Part shown: positions 1-5,925 of the stretch, piece after piece
How positions within the stretch are numbered: the stretch's first letter is position 1
Layout: every line of letters starts with the position of its first letter
DNA from: Pseudomonadota bacterium
GTDB lineage: Bacteria; Pseudomonadota; Alphaproteobacteria; Micropepsales; Micropepsaceae
DNA: 8,445 bases
NCBI GenBank assembly: GCA_025360685.1
Contig: JANYBR010000030.1
Coordinates: 1-8,445 of the forward strand
Direction of reading: 5' to 3'
Notes under the pieces: generated by a model
Database searches by the model: none
Seen by the model: only the letters and a program-made list of their open reading frames with translations
What the model was told of the DNA's origin: nothing
Made by a program: the position numbers and the translations under genes

Positions 1-246
1 CATCGCGGCCTTACCTACAGTCTGCCCGCGCGTCCACAGCAGCCACAAGTTCAGCAGCACATAACTCGTGAGCCCCAGGCCGATCATGCGCAGGACTGGC
101 ATCGCGCTCGTGCTCCAGTCGGCGGCGTGCTCCAGCACACCCGTCACCAGCATTAGCAGGATCGCCACCACCGGCACCAGGACGACATCGATCAGCGTCG
201 CCACGAGACGCCGGCCGCGGCCAGCGAGCGGAAGCATTGCGCTCAT
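1..246 (-). CDS. RDD-family membrane protein, N-terminal 82 codons (truncated by window edge)
   Basis: The reading frame starts at ATG 246-244 and stays open to base 1, so the C-terminus lies outside the window. RDD proteins are small integral membrane proteins; some are proposed transporters or ion exchangers, but most have no assigned substrate. The visible part fits the family: an Arg-rich N-terminus followed by 'RRLVATLID' (residues 12-20, with the first-helix Arg and Asp that name the family), a first hydrophobic helix at about 14-37, a second at about 51-71, then 'GQTVGKAAM' (74-82), the family's G-x-T-x-G-K loop. Its ATG overlaps the TGA of the upstream propeller gene (ATGA at 243-246), and AGAGG lies 7 nt before the start, so translation is probably coupled. 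I infer a membrane partner for the exported propeller protein. The family call is fairly secure; the function is unknown. Confidence 0.8.
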   Translation of the reverse strand, partial: MSAMLPLAGRGRRLVATLIDVVLVPVVAILLMLVTGVLEHAADWSTSAMPVLRMIGLGLTSYVLLNLWLLWTRGQTVGKAAM

Positions 247-1808
247 CGCGCCGCCTCTGATTGCAATTCAAACACGAGCAGCGCATTGCCCCCGCGCTGA
301 CCAAAGGTGCCGTAACCCGATGACACGATCAGCTGATCGCCCGCCAACATCGGCCCGTGCGCATCGAAAGCGCCGCCCTTCGCCGCCACGCCGTTCACGG
401 TGTTCGGATAGTCACGCCAGGTGTCTTCCGACCATAGCAGCTTGCCGTCGAGACTTCCCGCAAACACGAGATCCGGCCCCGCGATGATCGCCGCCGACAG
501 TCCCGGCGAGCACGTCCGATCGCTGCAGCGGGCCTTTCGCAGATGCACCCAGCGCGGCGCGCCCGTCGCGATGTCGTAGGCATGAAGCCCCGCGCCAGCC
601 GCGCCACTGCCGGTCATATATCCCACGTCGATATCGCTTACTGGCACGAACAGAAGACCGAGCGCCTCATTTAATGCCATGCCCCAATGCACGCCGCCGA
701 GCGCACCGCCGCGTCCCGCTTGCCGCGTCCACACCACGCGCCCGTCCCTCGGATCAAGGGCATACAGCATGCCCGACTTCTCGCCCGCGATGAGCAGCGT
801 GCGGCCGTCCGCTGTATGCGCCAGCATAGGCGGCGCGCCGAAATCGAGATCTGGGCCTACTGGTTTAGGGCAATTCGGATGTCCGCGCGCGATATCGCAC
901 GCGATGTTGTAGGCGTCCCCCGCGTGGAACTGATGTACCCATCGGATCGAGCCGTCTTTGGCATTCACCGCAAAGATGGAGTCGCTTGTCGTCGTCGTGG
1001 GTCGGCTATAGTTCTGTCCTGTGCCGAAGAATAGTGTCCCGCTCGTGGCATCGAAAGTCGGTTCACCCCACACCGGTGCGCCGGAGGGGGCCCACTCTTC
1101 GACGAAGAGGAAATGGCGGCCCACGACGTTTGGCTCTGTGGGGATCGTCCGCCGTTGCCAAAGAGTATGGCCGTCACCTGTGTTCAGCGCCGCCATCCCA
1201 CCGCTGGTGGTGCAGCAGCCGTAGAACGGATTAGCCGTCAGTCCTATCTCGAACGACGACAGTGGCACAAACATCCGCCCGCGATCGATCAACGGAGTGC
1301 CCGACAGCATCGCCACAGGATTGTCGCCTGGCGCCGCGCGATCCCAGCGTAGCGTCCCGTCCGATGCGTTCAGCGCGAACATACGCGACGGGTAGCGGTC
1401 GTTGAAGAACAGCATCGTCTGACCTCCGCGCGATTCATGTACGATGGCGGTTCCGATTGCGCCAGTATGTGCAAACGTCCAGCGCACGCAGCCGCTATCG
1501 CGGTTCAGCGCGACCACGCCATGCCCTTCGTCGCCCGCAAAGATCGTGTCTTCGCTCACCAGCGGATAAGATCGCGGCACATTGGTGCTGAGCCCGTAGA
1601 CCCATTTGAGCTTCAGCCGTTTGACGTTCGCGGCGGTGATCGTCGTCTTCGGCTGAAACCGCGTATTGCGCACATCAATGCCCCAGGCATCGGAGGCGAA
1701 CGCCGTCAGACCTGGCTTGCTGGCGCAATCGACAGCCTTTGCCGCACCGCCGACGAAGGCGAATACGAAGAGTGCGGCAGCGATCGTTGTCCCGATAGCG
1801 TTTTGCAT
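243..1808 (-). CDS. Exported PQQ-type beta-propeller protein (polyvinyl-alcohol dehydrogenase-like, no heme domain)
   Basis: This 521-residue protein begins with a signal peptide (residues 1 to about 25, ending AAKA), so it should act in the periplasm. Repeated blade motifs of the 'ALD..DG..RW' type occur near residues 98-112, 143-156, 205-218, 278-291, 348-361 and 408-421, as in quinoprotein dehydrogenases. Vicinal cysteines sit at 198-199 (FYGCCT), and 'APSGAPVWGEPTFD' (240-253), 'FFGTGQNYSRP' (260-270), 'LDFGAPP' (321-327) and 'TVNGVAAKGGAFD' (470-482) match the polyvinyl-alcohol dehydrogenase/quinoprotein pattern as I recall it. There is no CXXCH, so unlike cytochrome-fused PVA dehydrogenases it would need a separate electron acceptor. 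The last blade looks short at residues 451-460. The start has a weak GAAGGTAGG-type ribosome site. It overlaps the RDD gene by 4 nt. PQQ binding and enzymatic activity are inferred; it could also be a non-enzymatic propeller. Confidence 0.82.
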   Translation of the reverse strand: MQNAIGTTIAAALFVFAFVGGAAKAVDCASKPGLTAFASDAWGIDVRNTRFQPKTTITAANVKRLKLKWVYGLSTNVPRSYPLVSEDTIFAGDEGHGVVALNRDSGCVRWTFAHTGAIGTAIVHESRGGQTMLFFNDRYPSRMFALNASDGTLRWDRAAPGDNPVAMLSGTPLIDRGRMFVPLSSFEIGLTANPFYGCCTTSGGMAALNTGDGHTLWQRRTIPTEPNVVGRHFLFVEEWAPSGAPVWGEPTFDATSGTLFFGTGQNYSRPTTTTSDSIFAVNAKDGSIRWVHQFHAGDAYNIACDIARGHPNCPKPVGPDLDFGAPPMLAHTADGRTLLIAGEKSGMLYALDPRDGRVVWTRQAGRGGALGGVHWGMALNEALGLLFVPVSDIDVGYMTGSGAAGAGLHAYDIATGAPRWVHLRKARCSDRTCSPGLSAAIIAGPDLVFAGSLDGKLLWSEDTWRDYPNTVNGVAAKGGAFDAHGPMLAGDQLIVSSGYGTFGQRGGNALLVFELQSEAAR

Positions 1809-1865
1809 CGCTGGACCTACCTTCAGTTAATTCCTGTTCTCTTGGCACCAGATCGAACTGCTTCG

Positions 1866-1875
1866 CCCGATCGGG
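1866..1875. promoter_or_regulatory. 10-bp perfect palindrome upstream of the propeller gene
   Basis: CCCGATCGGG is a perfect palindrome centred about 62 bp upstream of the propeller start codon. Its position would suit a dimeric repressor or activator site. In a GC-rich genome such a palindrome can also arise by chance, and nothing in the window identifies a regulator. Confidence 0.2.
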
Positions 1876-2120
1876 AATCGCAACACCCATCCTGAAGTTC
1901 TGAACCTAGCAAGACGGCGGCAGCGTAAGCTAGGCGCAGCGCCGGACGAAATTGTAGCGCATCGACAACAGTAGCTAGCCGCCGCCATGAGTTTCACTCG
2001 CTCACACTGGACGCGTACCGCCGGCCAAGGCGAACTACCAATAGATCGCATTCCGGTGTTTGCGGGTTCGAGTGGCTCGGAGACCTTGTATGTTCGCTTC
2101 GGGTCGACGGCCGAAATTGG

Positions 2121-2153
2121 ACCGGCCGCTTGAAGCGTCATTTAGCGGCCGGT
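2121..2153. repeat. Perfect 10-bp inverted repeat, 13-nt loop
   Basis: ACCGGCCGCT (2121-2130) and AGCGGCCGGT (2144-2153) are exact reverse complements separated by 13 nt. It lies 44 bp before the acetyltransferase start and far from any stop codon, so it is not a terminator for a visible gene. It could be an operator in the divergent promoter region or part of a REP-like dispersed repeat. The repeated TGTTCGCTTC on either side favours the repeat explanation. Confidence 0.6.
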
Positions 2154-2197
2154 AGTGTTCGCTTCACAGCTTTTGTACGCCCGCGAGTGTCGGTGTC

Positions 2198-3124
2198 ATG
2201 CCAAACCGTTCGATTGATATTCGCAGCTATGAGGGAGTCCGGGACCTAGGCCCCCTCCTCGAATTTGCTAGCCGTTCGTTCGCGGAGCGCTTGCCGCTAA
2301 ACGCCTGTTGGCATCCCGGCGATATCGCATGGCAGCTAATGCCCGACTACGACCGGCCACATCGCGTGCGCATGTGGCTTTCGGGCGGCCGGGTCGAAGC
2401 CGTCACGATGTTTCCCAAGGTAAACCAACTTTGGCTGGAAATCTTGCCTGACGCCGAAGAGTTGCTGCCTGAGCTCATCGAACGGGCTGAACGTTCGGTT
2501 TTGCGCGCAAATCGACAAACCTTTTCCATCCGCGCCTTCGAAGGTGACACACGCCGCATTGCGGCTCTTGAAGCGCTCGGCTACGTGGCCGGCGAACCTG
2601 AAAGCGTAAGTTTTCGCATCGATCTCGCCGAACCCCTTCCAGACTCCCCCACACCGAAAGGCTTTCGGGTGCGCGACAGCGTGGACATCGACCCTGGTGC
2701 GCGTGCCAAGGCGCATCGCGATGCCTGGGACGACCTCTCCGAGATCGGTCAGCCCAATGCGCGGTCCCAGTTCTCAGGCGACCACTATCGCGGTCTGATG
2801 ACAGCACCAAACTACGACCCCACGCTCGACATACTGGTTGAGGCGGATGATGGCACTCTGATTGTCAACGCGGTGTGTTGGGCGGATGAACGAAGTGGGG
2901 TTGGCGTGTTCGAGCCAGTCGGTACCCATGCGCGCTACCGCAAGCGTGGTCTCACCAAACTCGCGATGCGAGAAGCGCTCCGCCGCATCCAGGAGCGTGG
3001 GCTTAAGACCGGCCGTGTCGGCACCGCCCACTTCAACCAGCCTGCGATCAGTGCGTATTCCGGAGTTGGCTTCGAGCTGTTCGACCGCGGTCGGTGGTGG
3101 ACAAAGGTGCTTGGTGTGGCGTGA
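2198..3124 (+). CDS. Tandem-GNAT family N-acetyltransferase
   Basis: The protein has 308 residues, no signal peptide and no membrane segment, so it is cytoplasmic. It reads as two GNAT folds in tandem. A degenerate N-terminal one (about 5-142) contains 'RIAALEALGYV' (120-130), the usual GNAT motif-B end. A better preserved C-terminal one (about 155-304) has the acetyl-CoA loop 'VGTHARYRKRGLTKLAM' (241-257, a variant of R-x-x-G-x-G/A) followed by N280 and 'YSGVGFE' (287-293), the typical C-terminal motif. Two-domain GNATs such as MshD usually use only one active site; the C-terminal half is the likely active one here. The acceptor substrate cannot be read from sequence. The ribosome site before ATG 2198 is poor. 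The gene stands alone between two long non-coding stretches, so no operon context helps. Family certain, substrate unknown. Confidence 0.85.
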   Translation: MPNRSIDIRSYEGVRDLGPLLEFASRSFAERLPLNACWHPGDIAWQLMPDYDRPHRVRMWLSGGRVEAVTMFPKVNQLWLEILPDAEELLPELIERAERSVLRANRQTFSIRAFEGDTRRIAALEALGYVAGEPESVSFRIDLAEPLPDSPTPKGFRVRDSVDIDPGARAKAHRDAWDDLSEIGQPNARSQFSGDHYRGLMTAPNYDPTLDILVEADDGTLIVNAVCWADERSGVGVFEPVGTHARYRKRGLTKLAMREALRRIQERGLKTGRVGTAHFNQPAISAYSGVGFELFDRGRWWTKVLGVA

Positions 3125-3202
3125 CGCGAACCTCAGAATTCCTACATCGGGTCGAATGCGGTCATTTAGCGAGTACGTTCAAGTTGGGCCTGACCGTGGG
3201 AA

Positions 3203-3223
3203 CCAAAGTGGCGCCATTTTTGG
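3203..3223. terminator. Imperfect palindrome with T-run, possible terminator of the acetyltransferase gene
   Basis: The core TGGCGCCA (3209-3216) is a perfect palindrome flanked by AAA on the left and TTTTT on the right, then by CC and GG. It lies about 80 nt after the acetyltransferase stop. As RNA it forms a short stem with a GCGC loop ending in U residues, resembling a weak intrinsic terminator. The stem is short and A-U rich at its base, so confidence is low; an operator is an alternative. Confidence 0.25.
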
Positions 3224-3439
3224 CTTTGTCGAATGGCTCGAGATGAAGCGAGCGATGGCGAGCCTCATTCAAAACCGCGTCGTCCCAACCAGAGTGAGCA
3301 GCCGACTATCGCAAGACCTCACGCGCCCGACTCTCTGAAATGGTGCCTTAGAAACCTCTGAAACCGTTCGCCTGACCAACTGTGCGAACCACGCTGGAGT
3401 TGGCTTTGGGTTGTCAATTGATGGATACCTGCCCCTTTC

Positions 3440-3452
3440 GTCTCAAAGAGAC
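3440..3452. promoter_or_regulatory. GTCTC-AAA-GAGAC inverted repeat upstream of the periplasmic operon
   Basis: Five-base perfect arms surround a 3-nt centre, about 125 bp before the first start codon of the 3577-5917 operon. The size and symmetry would fit a regulator half-site pair. No regulator gene is adjacent, so this is only a candidate. Confidence 0.2.
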
Positions 3453-3576
3453 ACATTTGCGCTGCAGCATATGTGCCCTCCCGGAAAGTGTTTAACTCCC
3501 CAGGACGGAAGCTGCGCGCGCGTTTGCTTCGGTCGAACCATCATTTATTCTGGATTGTCAAAATCGGGAAAAAGCG

Positions 3577-4431
3577 ATGAGACGCAAAATTGCAGTAGCA
3601 GGTATCGTGGCTGTGGCAATGTTTGGGGCCGGAGTGTTTCATCCTGCGTTCGCCGCACCTCGGGCCCACGCAGCGCCAGGAAACATTGACCGACATCCTG
3701 ACCTAAACGGTGTTTGGGAGGTCCTGAACACGGCCAACTGGGATCTCGAGGCACACGCCGCGCGCGCGGCACTTGCGTTCCGGCCGGGACCCTTCGGGCC
3801 GGTGCCGGCCAAGGAACTTATCGCGCTCGGCGCGGTGGGCTCCGTACCGCCGGGTCTGGGAGTGGTCGAAGGCGGGACAATTCCATACAGGCCCGAAGCG
3901 CTTGCGACGAAGAAGGAAAACCAAGTCCACTGGCTCGAGCGCGATCCTGAAATCAAATGCTACCTTCCAGGCGTGCCAAGGGCGACCTATATGCCGTTCC
4001 CGTTCCAGATCTTTCAAAGCGACGTATCCCTACTCTTCGTCTACGAATATGCCGGTGCAGTCCGCAACATTCTGTTTAAGGATCCGGGTCCGCCACCCGT
4101 TGACTCCTGGATGGGCCAATCGGTCGGACACTGGGAGGGAGACACCCTCGTTGTCGTGGTCACGGGACAGAACGACTCAACCTGGTTCGACCGTGCCGGC
4201 AATTTCCACTCTGCAAATATGAAAGTCGTCGAGCGCTATACGCCGAACGGCCCCGGCATCATGCGCTATGAAGCCGAAATCACCGACCCGTCGACTTTTA
4301 CACGACCTTGGAAGGTGAAATTGAACCTCTACCGCCTCGTCGGCGAAGACGCCCAGCTTCAGCAATTCAAGTGCGTCGAGTTCGTCGAAGAATTGATGTA
4401 TGGCCGTTTGCGTAAGGAGCCACTGCCATGA
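3577..4431 (+). CDS. Exported protein of an uncharacterised 'GHWEGDTLVV' family, copy 1
   Basis: The 284-residue product has a signal peptide (n-region MRRK, hydrophobic 5-20, cleavage likely after AFA at about 26) and should be periplasmic. After it comes 'DRHPDLNGVWEV' (38-49), a conserved opening in this family, then 'DPEIKCYLPGVPR' (123-135) with a single Cys. The hallmark is 'SWMGQSVGHWEGDTLVV' (177-193), followed by 'ERYTPNGPGIMRYE' (219-232) and 'DPSTFTRPWK' (237-246). A second cysteine (C266) near the C-terminus could pair with C128. I know this family only as hypothetical proteins common in Proteobacteria and Acidobacteria; no reaction is known to me. The start is preceded by GGGAAAAAGCG, a weak ribosome site. 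Its TGA overlaps the next gene's ATG by 4 nt, and that gene encodes a homologue. Function unknown. Confidence 0.85.
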   Translation: MRRKIAVAGIVAVAMFGAGVFHPAFAAPRAHAAPGNIDRHPDLNGVWEVLNTANWDLEAHAARAALAFRPGPFGPVPAKELIALGAVGSVPPGLGVVEGGTIPYRPEALATKKENQVHWLERDPEIKCYLPGVPRATYMPFPFQIFQSDVSLLFVYEYAGAVRNILFKDPGPPPVDSWMGQSVGHWEGDTLVVVVTGQNDSTWFDRAGNFHSANMKVVERYTPNGPGIMRYEAEITDPSTFTRPWKVKLNLYRLVGEDAQLQQFKCVEFVEELMYGRLRKEPLP

Positions 4432-5453
4432 GATCCGTTGCTCGGAACCTGTTGCACATTGTCGGGACAGTCATTCTTGCGGGCAGTGGCCTGGGCCAAT
4501 CGGCTGCGGCGTCGAGCTACCATGTCCCGCGCACGAGCTTTGGCGATCCGGATTTGCAGGGCTTGTGGACCAACGCCTCCATTACAACGTTGGAGCGTCC
4601 CCAGGGAATTACGAGCCTGGTGATATCGCCGACTGACGCCGCAAGGCTCGAGAAAGCCAACAAGGCCTGGCTCGCGGCAAACGACAAACCAACCGATCCT
4701 CAAGCTGGCGCTCCGCCCGCCAGTGACGACCCGGGCGGCTACAATTCCTTCTGGCTCGACCTCGGCTCCAAGTACGCGGTGGTTGGCGGCCAGGTCCGGA
4801 CGTCGTGGATCGTCGATCCTCCTGACGGCCACGTGCCCTATTCCGAAAAGGGGCGGCGAGACATGATGGCCGCGGCGATTCCGCAGTTCAGCAACTTCGA
4901 CGGACCTGAGGTTCGGTCTCTCGGGGAGCGGTGTATTGTGGGATACGGCTCTACAGGCGGGCCACCGATGCTCAACGTCCTTTACAACAACAACTACCAG
5001 ATTGTGCAATCGCCCGGGTACGTGACGATCGTTGTCGAGATGAACCACGACGCACGCATTGTCCGCCTCAATGGGACGCATCTGCCTCCCAACATCCGAC
5101 CGTGGATGGGCGATTCGATTGGTCACTGGGAGGGCGACACTCTGGTTGTCGAGACAACAAATCTCAACCCCGGGCAACGCTTTACCGCCGATATCCGCCA
5201 CCGCATCTATTTGGCGCCCGACTCCAGGGTCATGGAGCGTTTTACTCGCGTGGCCCATAATGAGATTCTGTACGAATTCAAAGTCGAGGAGCCGACCGCG
5301 TACACCCAAACATGGCGAGGAGAAATGCCGATGCGCGCGACGAAGGGACCAATGTTTGAATATGCCTGTCACGAGGGCAACTACGCCCTGTCCGACATTC
5401 TCGCGGGCGCCAGGGCCCAAGAACACAAACCCAGAGGCGGAGTCTCACAGTGA
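4428..5453 (+). CDS. Exported protein of the 'GHWEGDTLVV' family, longer copy 2
   Basis: This 341-residue homologue of the preceding protein also has a signal peptide (hydrophobic 9-24, cleavage near AAA at 26-28). It shares 'GDPDLQGLW' (39-47), 'SLGERCIVGYG' (164-174, the counterpart of the copy-1 Cys segment), 'WMGDSIGHWEGDTLVVET' (226-243), 'ERFTRVAHNEILYEF' (270-284) and 'PTAYTQTW' (289-296). It ends with 'FEYACHEGNYAL' (310-321) and an 'ILAGAR' segment (324-329). The last two segments mark the longer subtype and are shortened in copy 1. No catalytic motif is recognisable; the His-Trp-Glu-Gly-Asp block is the obvious candidate functional core. A strong TAAGGAG site (4413-4419) sits 8 nt before the ATG, inside the end of the previous gene. 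The downstream gene also overlaps by 4 nt (GTGA). Periplasmic location is well supported; function unknown. Confidence 0.85.
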   Translation: MRSVARNLLHIVGTVILAGSGLGQSAAASSYHVPRTSFGDPDLQGLWTNASITTLERPQGITSLVISPTDAARLEKANKAWLAANDKPTDPQAGAPPASDDPGGYNSFWLDLGSKYAVVGGQVRTSWIVDPPDGHVPYSEKGRRDMMAAAIPQFSNFDGPEVRSLGERCIVGYGSTGGPPMLNVLYNNNYQIVQSPGYVTIVVEMNHDARIVRLNGTHLPPNIRPWMGDSIGHWEGDTLVVETTNLNPGQRFTADIRHRIYLAPDSRVMERFTRVAHNEILYEFKVEEPTAYTQTWRGEMPMRATKGPMFEYACHEGNYALSDILAGARAQEHKPRGGVSQ

Positions 5454-5917
5454 CAGTGTCTTCGGTAAATCGTTTGAACGCGCTCATCAGCGCCGTTGCG
5501 GGGCTGCTGCTTGCGGGTTACGCGCAGCCGGCGTCTGCGCATCACGCCTTCGCCGCAGAGTTTGACGCCAAGGCACCCGTACTACTGCGCGGCAAGGTCA
5601 CAAAAGTGGAATGGATCAATCCTCACGCATGGATTCACATGCTGGTCGAGGTTGCCGGCAAGCCGCCGCAGCCCTGGATGGTGGAAGGCGGCACGCCAAA
5701 TACTCTGCTGCGAGCCGGCATCGATCGAAACTCGCTTCAGCCCGGCGAGGAGATCATTGTTCGCGGTTACCAGAGCAAGGACAAGCTCTGCGAGCCGGCG
5801 TGCAAGGCCAACGGCAGAGATGTGACGCTTGCGAACGGCCAAAAGCTGTTCATGGGCTCCAGCGGCACAGGGGCGCCACGCGATGGCGCCGACCCAAGTG
5901 ACTCACCACCGAGATAG
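5450..5917 (+). CDS. DUF6152 family exported protein
   Basis: The start is GTG 5450-5452, overlapping the previous TGA; GGAG at 5439-5442 is 7 nt upstream. The product has 155 residues, with a signal peptide ending ASA at 28-30, so the mature protein is predicted to begin His-His-Ala-Phe. The family signature follows: 'HHAFAAEFDAKAPV' (31-44), 'LRGKVTKVEWINPHAWIH' (46-63), 'WMVEGGTPNTLLRAG' (76-90), 'GEEIIVRGYQSKD' (99-111), 'ANGRDVTLANGQKLF' (120-134). This looks like a small beta-barrel/OB-like domain, and DUF6152 has no established role that I know of. C114 and C118 (CEPAC) lie in a loop that I do not remember as typically cysteine-bearing, and could form a disulfide or bind metal. H31, H32, H59 and H63 make metal binding worth testing. 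It is the last gene of the operon, 8 bp from the convergent cluster. Confidence 0.85.
   Translation: MTVSSVNRLNALISAVAGLLLAGYAQPASAHHAFAAEFDAKAPVLLRGKVTKVEWINPHAWIHMLVEVAGKPPQPWMVEGGTPNTLLRAGIDRNSLQPGEEIIVRGYQSKDKLCEPACKANGRDVTLANGQKLFMGSSGTGAPRDGADPSDSPPR
5872..5890. terminator. Symmetrical GC hairpin at the convergent operon junction
   Basis: GGCGCCA (5872-5878) and TGGCGCC (5884-5890) form a 7-bp stem with a 5-nt loop inside the last codons of the DUF6152 gene. Because it is an inverted repeat it would fold in both transcripts, which converge 8 bp apart just downstream. There is no T-run on either side, so at best it is a pause or a 3'-end stabilising structure. It may also be chance in GC-rich coding DNA. 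Confidence 0.25.
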
Positions 5918-5925
5918 GTGCTGCC

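Larger units (their letters stand above)
1809..2197. other. Divergent intergenic region with decayed repeat sequence
   Basis: The 389 bases between the divergent propeller and acetyltransferase genes must hold both promoters, but I find no convincing -35/-10 pair on either strand. The clear structures are a 10-bp palindrome CCCGATCGGG at 1866-1875, a perfect inverted repeat at 2121-2153, and TGTTCGCTTC occurring twice (2091-2100 and 2156-2165). A 104-codon frame crosses the region on the minus strand, but it lacks a ribosome site. Its 'AVDPKRTYKV'-like translation resembles spurious peptides I recall from dispersed intergenic repeats in Bradyrhizobium-like genomes. I regard the region as non-coding with a degenerate dispersed repeat at about 2086-2165. 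Confidence 0.5.
3125..3576. other. 452-bp non-coding stretch between acetyltransferase and periplasmic operon
   Basis: No gene is supported here: the short open frames lack ribosome sites or are tails of frames antisense to or shifted from the neighbours. Visible structure includes GTCATTTAGCG at 3161-3171, which also occurs upstream of the acetyltransferase at 2137-2147; an imperfect palindrome at 3203-3223; GGCTCG/CGAGCC inverted arms at 3235-3240 and 3259-3264; GTCTC-AAA-GAGAC at 3440-3452; and GCTGCAGC at 3461-3468. The promoter of the following operon should lie in the last 150 bp. The best I can offer is TTGCTT (3524-3529) with TATTCT (3546-3551), 16 bp apart, which is weak. Confidence 0.5.

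Noticed and set aside
1..304. A 97-codon minus-strand frame over the left edge
   Set aside because: It is an out-of-frame shadow. The RDD protein frame starting at 246 explains the same DNA with recognisable family motifs.
1827..2141. A 104-codon minus-strand frame in the divergent intergenic region
   Set aside because: There is no ribosome site, the composition is unlike a folded protein, and its first part looks like translated dispersed-repeat DNA. It also spans the inverted repeat.
3156..3338. A 60-codon plus-strand frame after the acetyltransferase
   Set aside because: There is no ribosome site, no recognisable motif, and it contains the GTCATTTAGCG repeat. It is probably the extension of a shifted frame from the acetyltransferase gene.
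3411..3689. A 92-codon TTG-started plus-strand frame running into the first operon gene
   Set aside because: It overlaps the signal-peptide region of a well-supported gene in another frame, begins at TTG without a ribosome site, and has an unlikely composition.
4359..5426. A 355-codon open frame on the minus strand
   Set aside because: It is exactly antisense to the copy-2 exported gene, which has a signal peptide, a strong ribosome site and family motifs. The antisense translation has no recognisable domain, and long antisense frames are common in GC-rich DNA.
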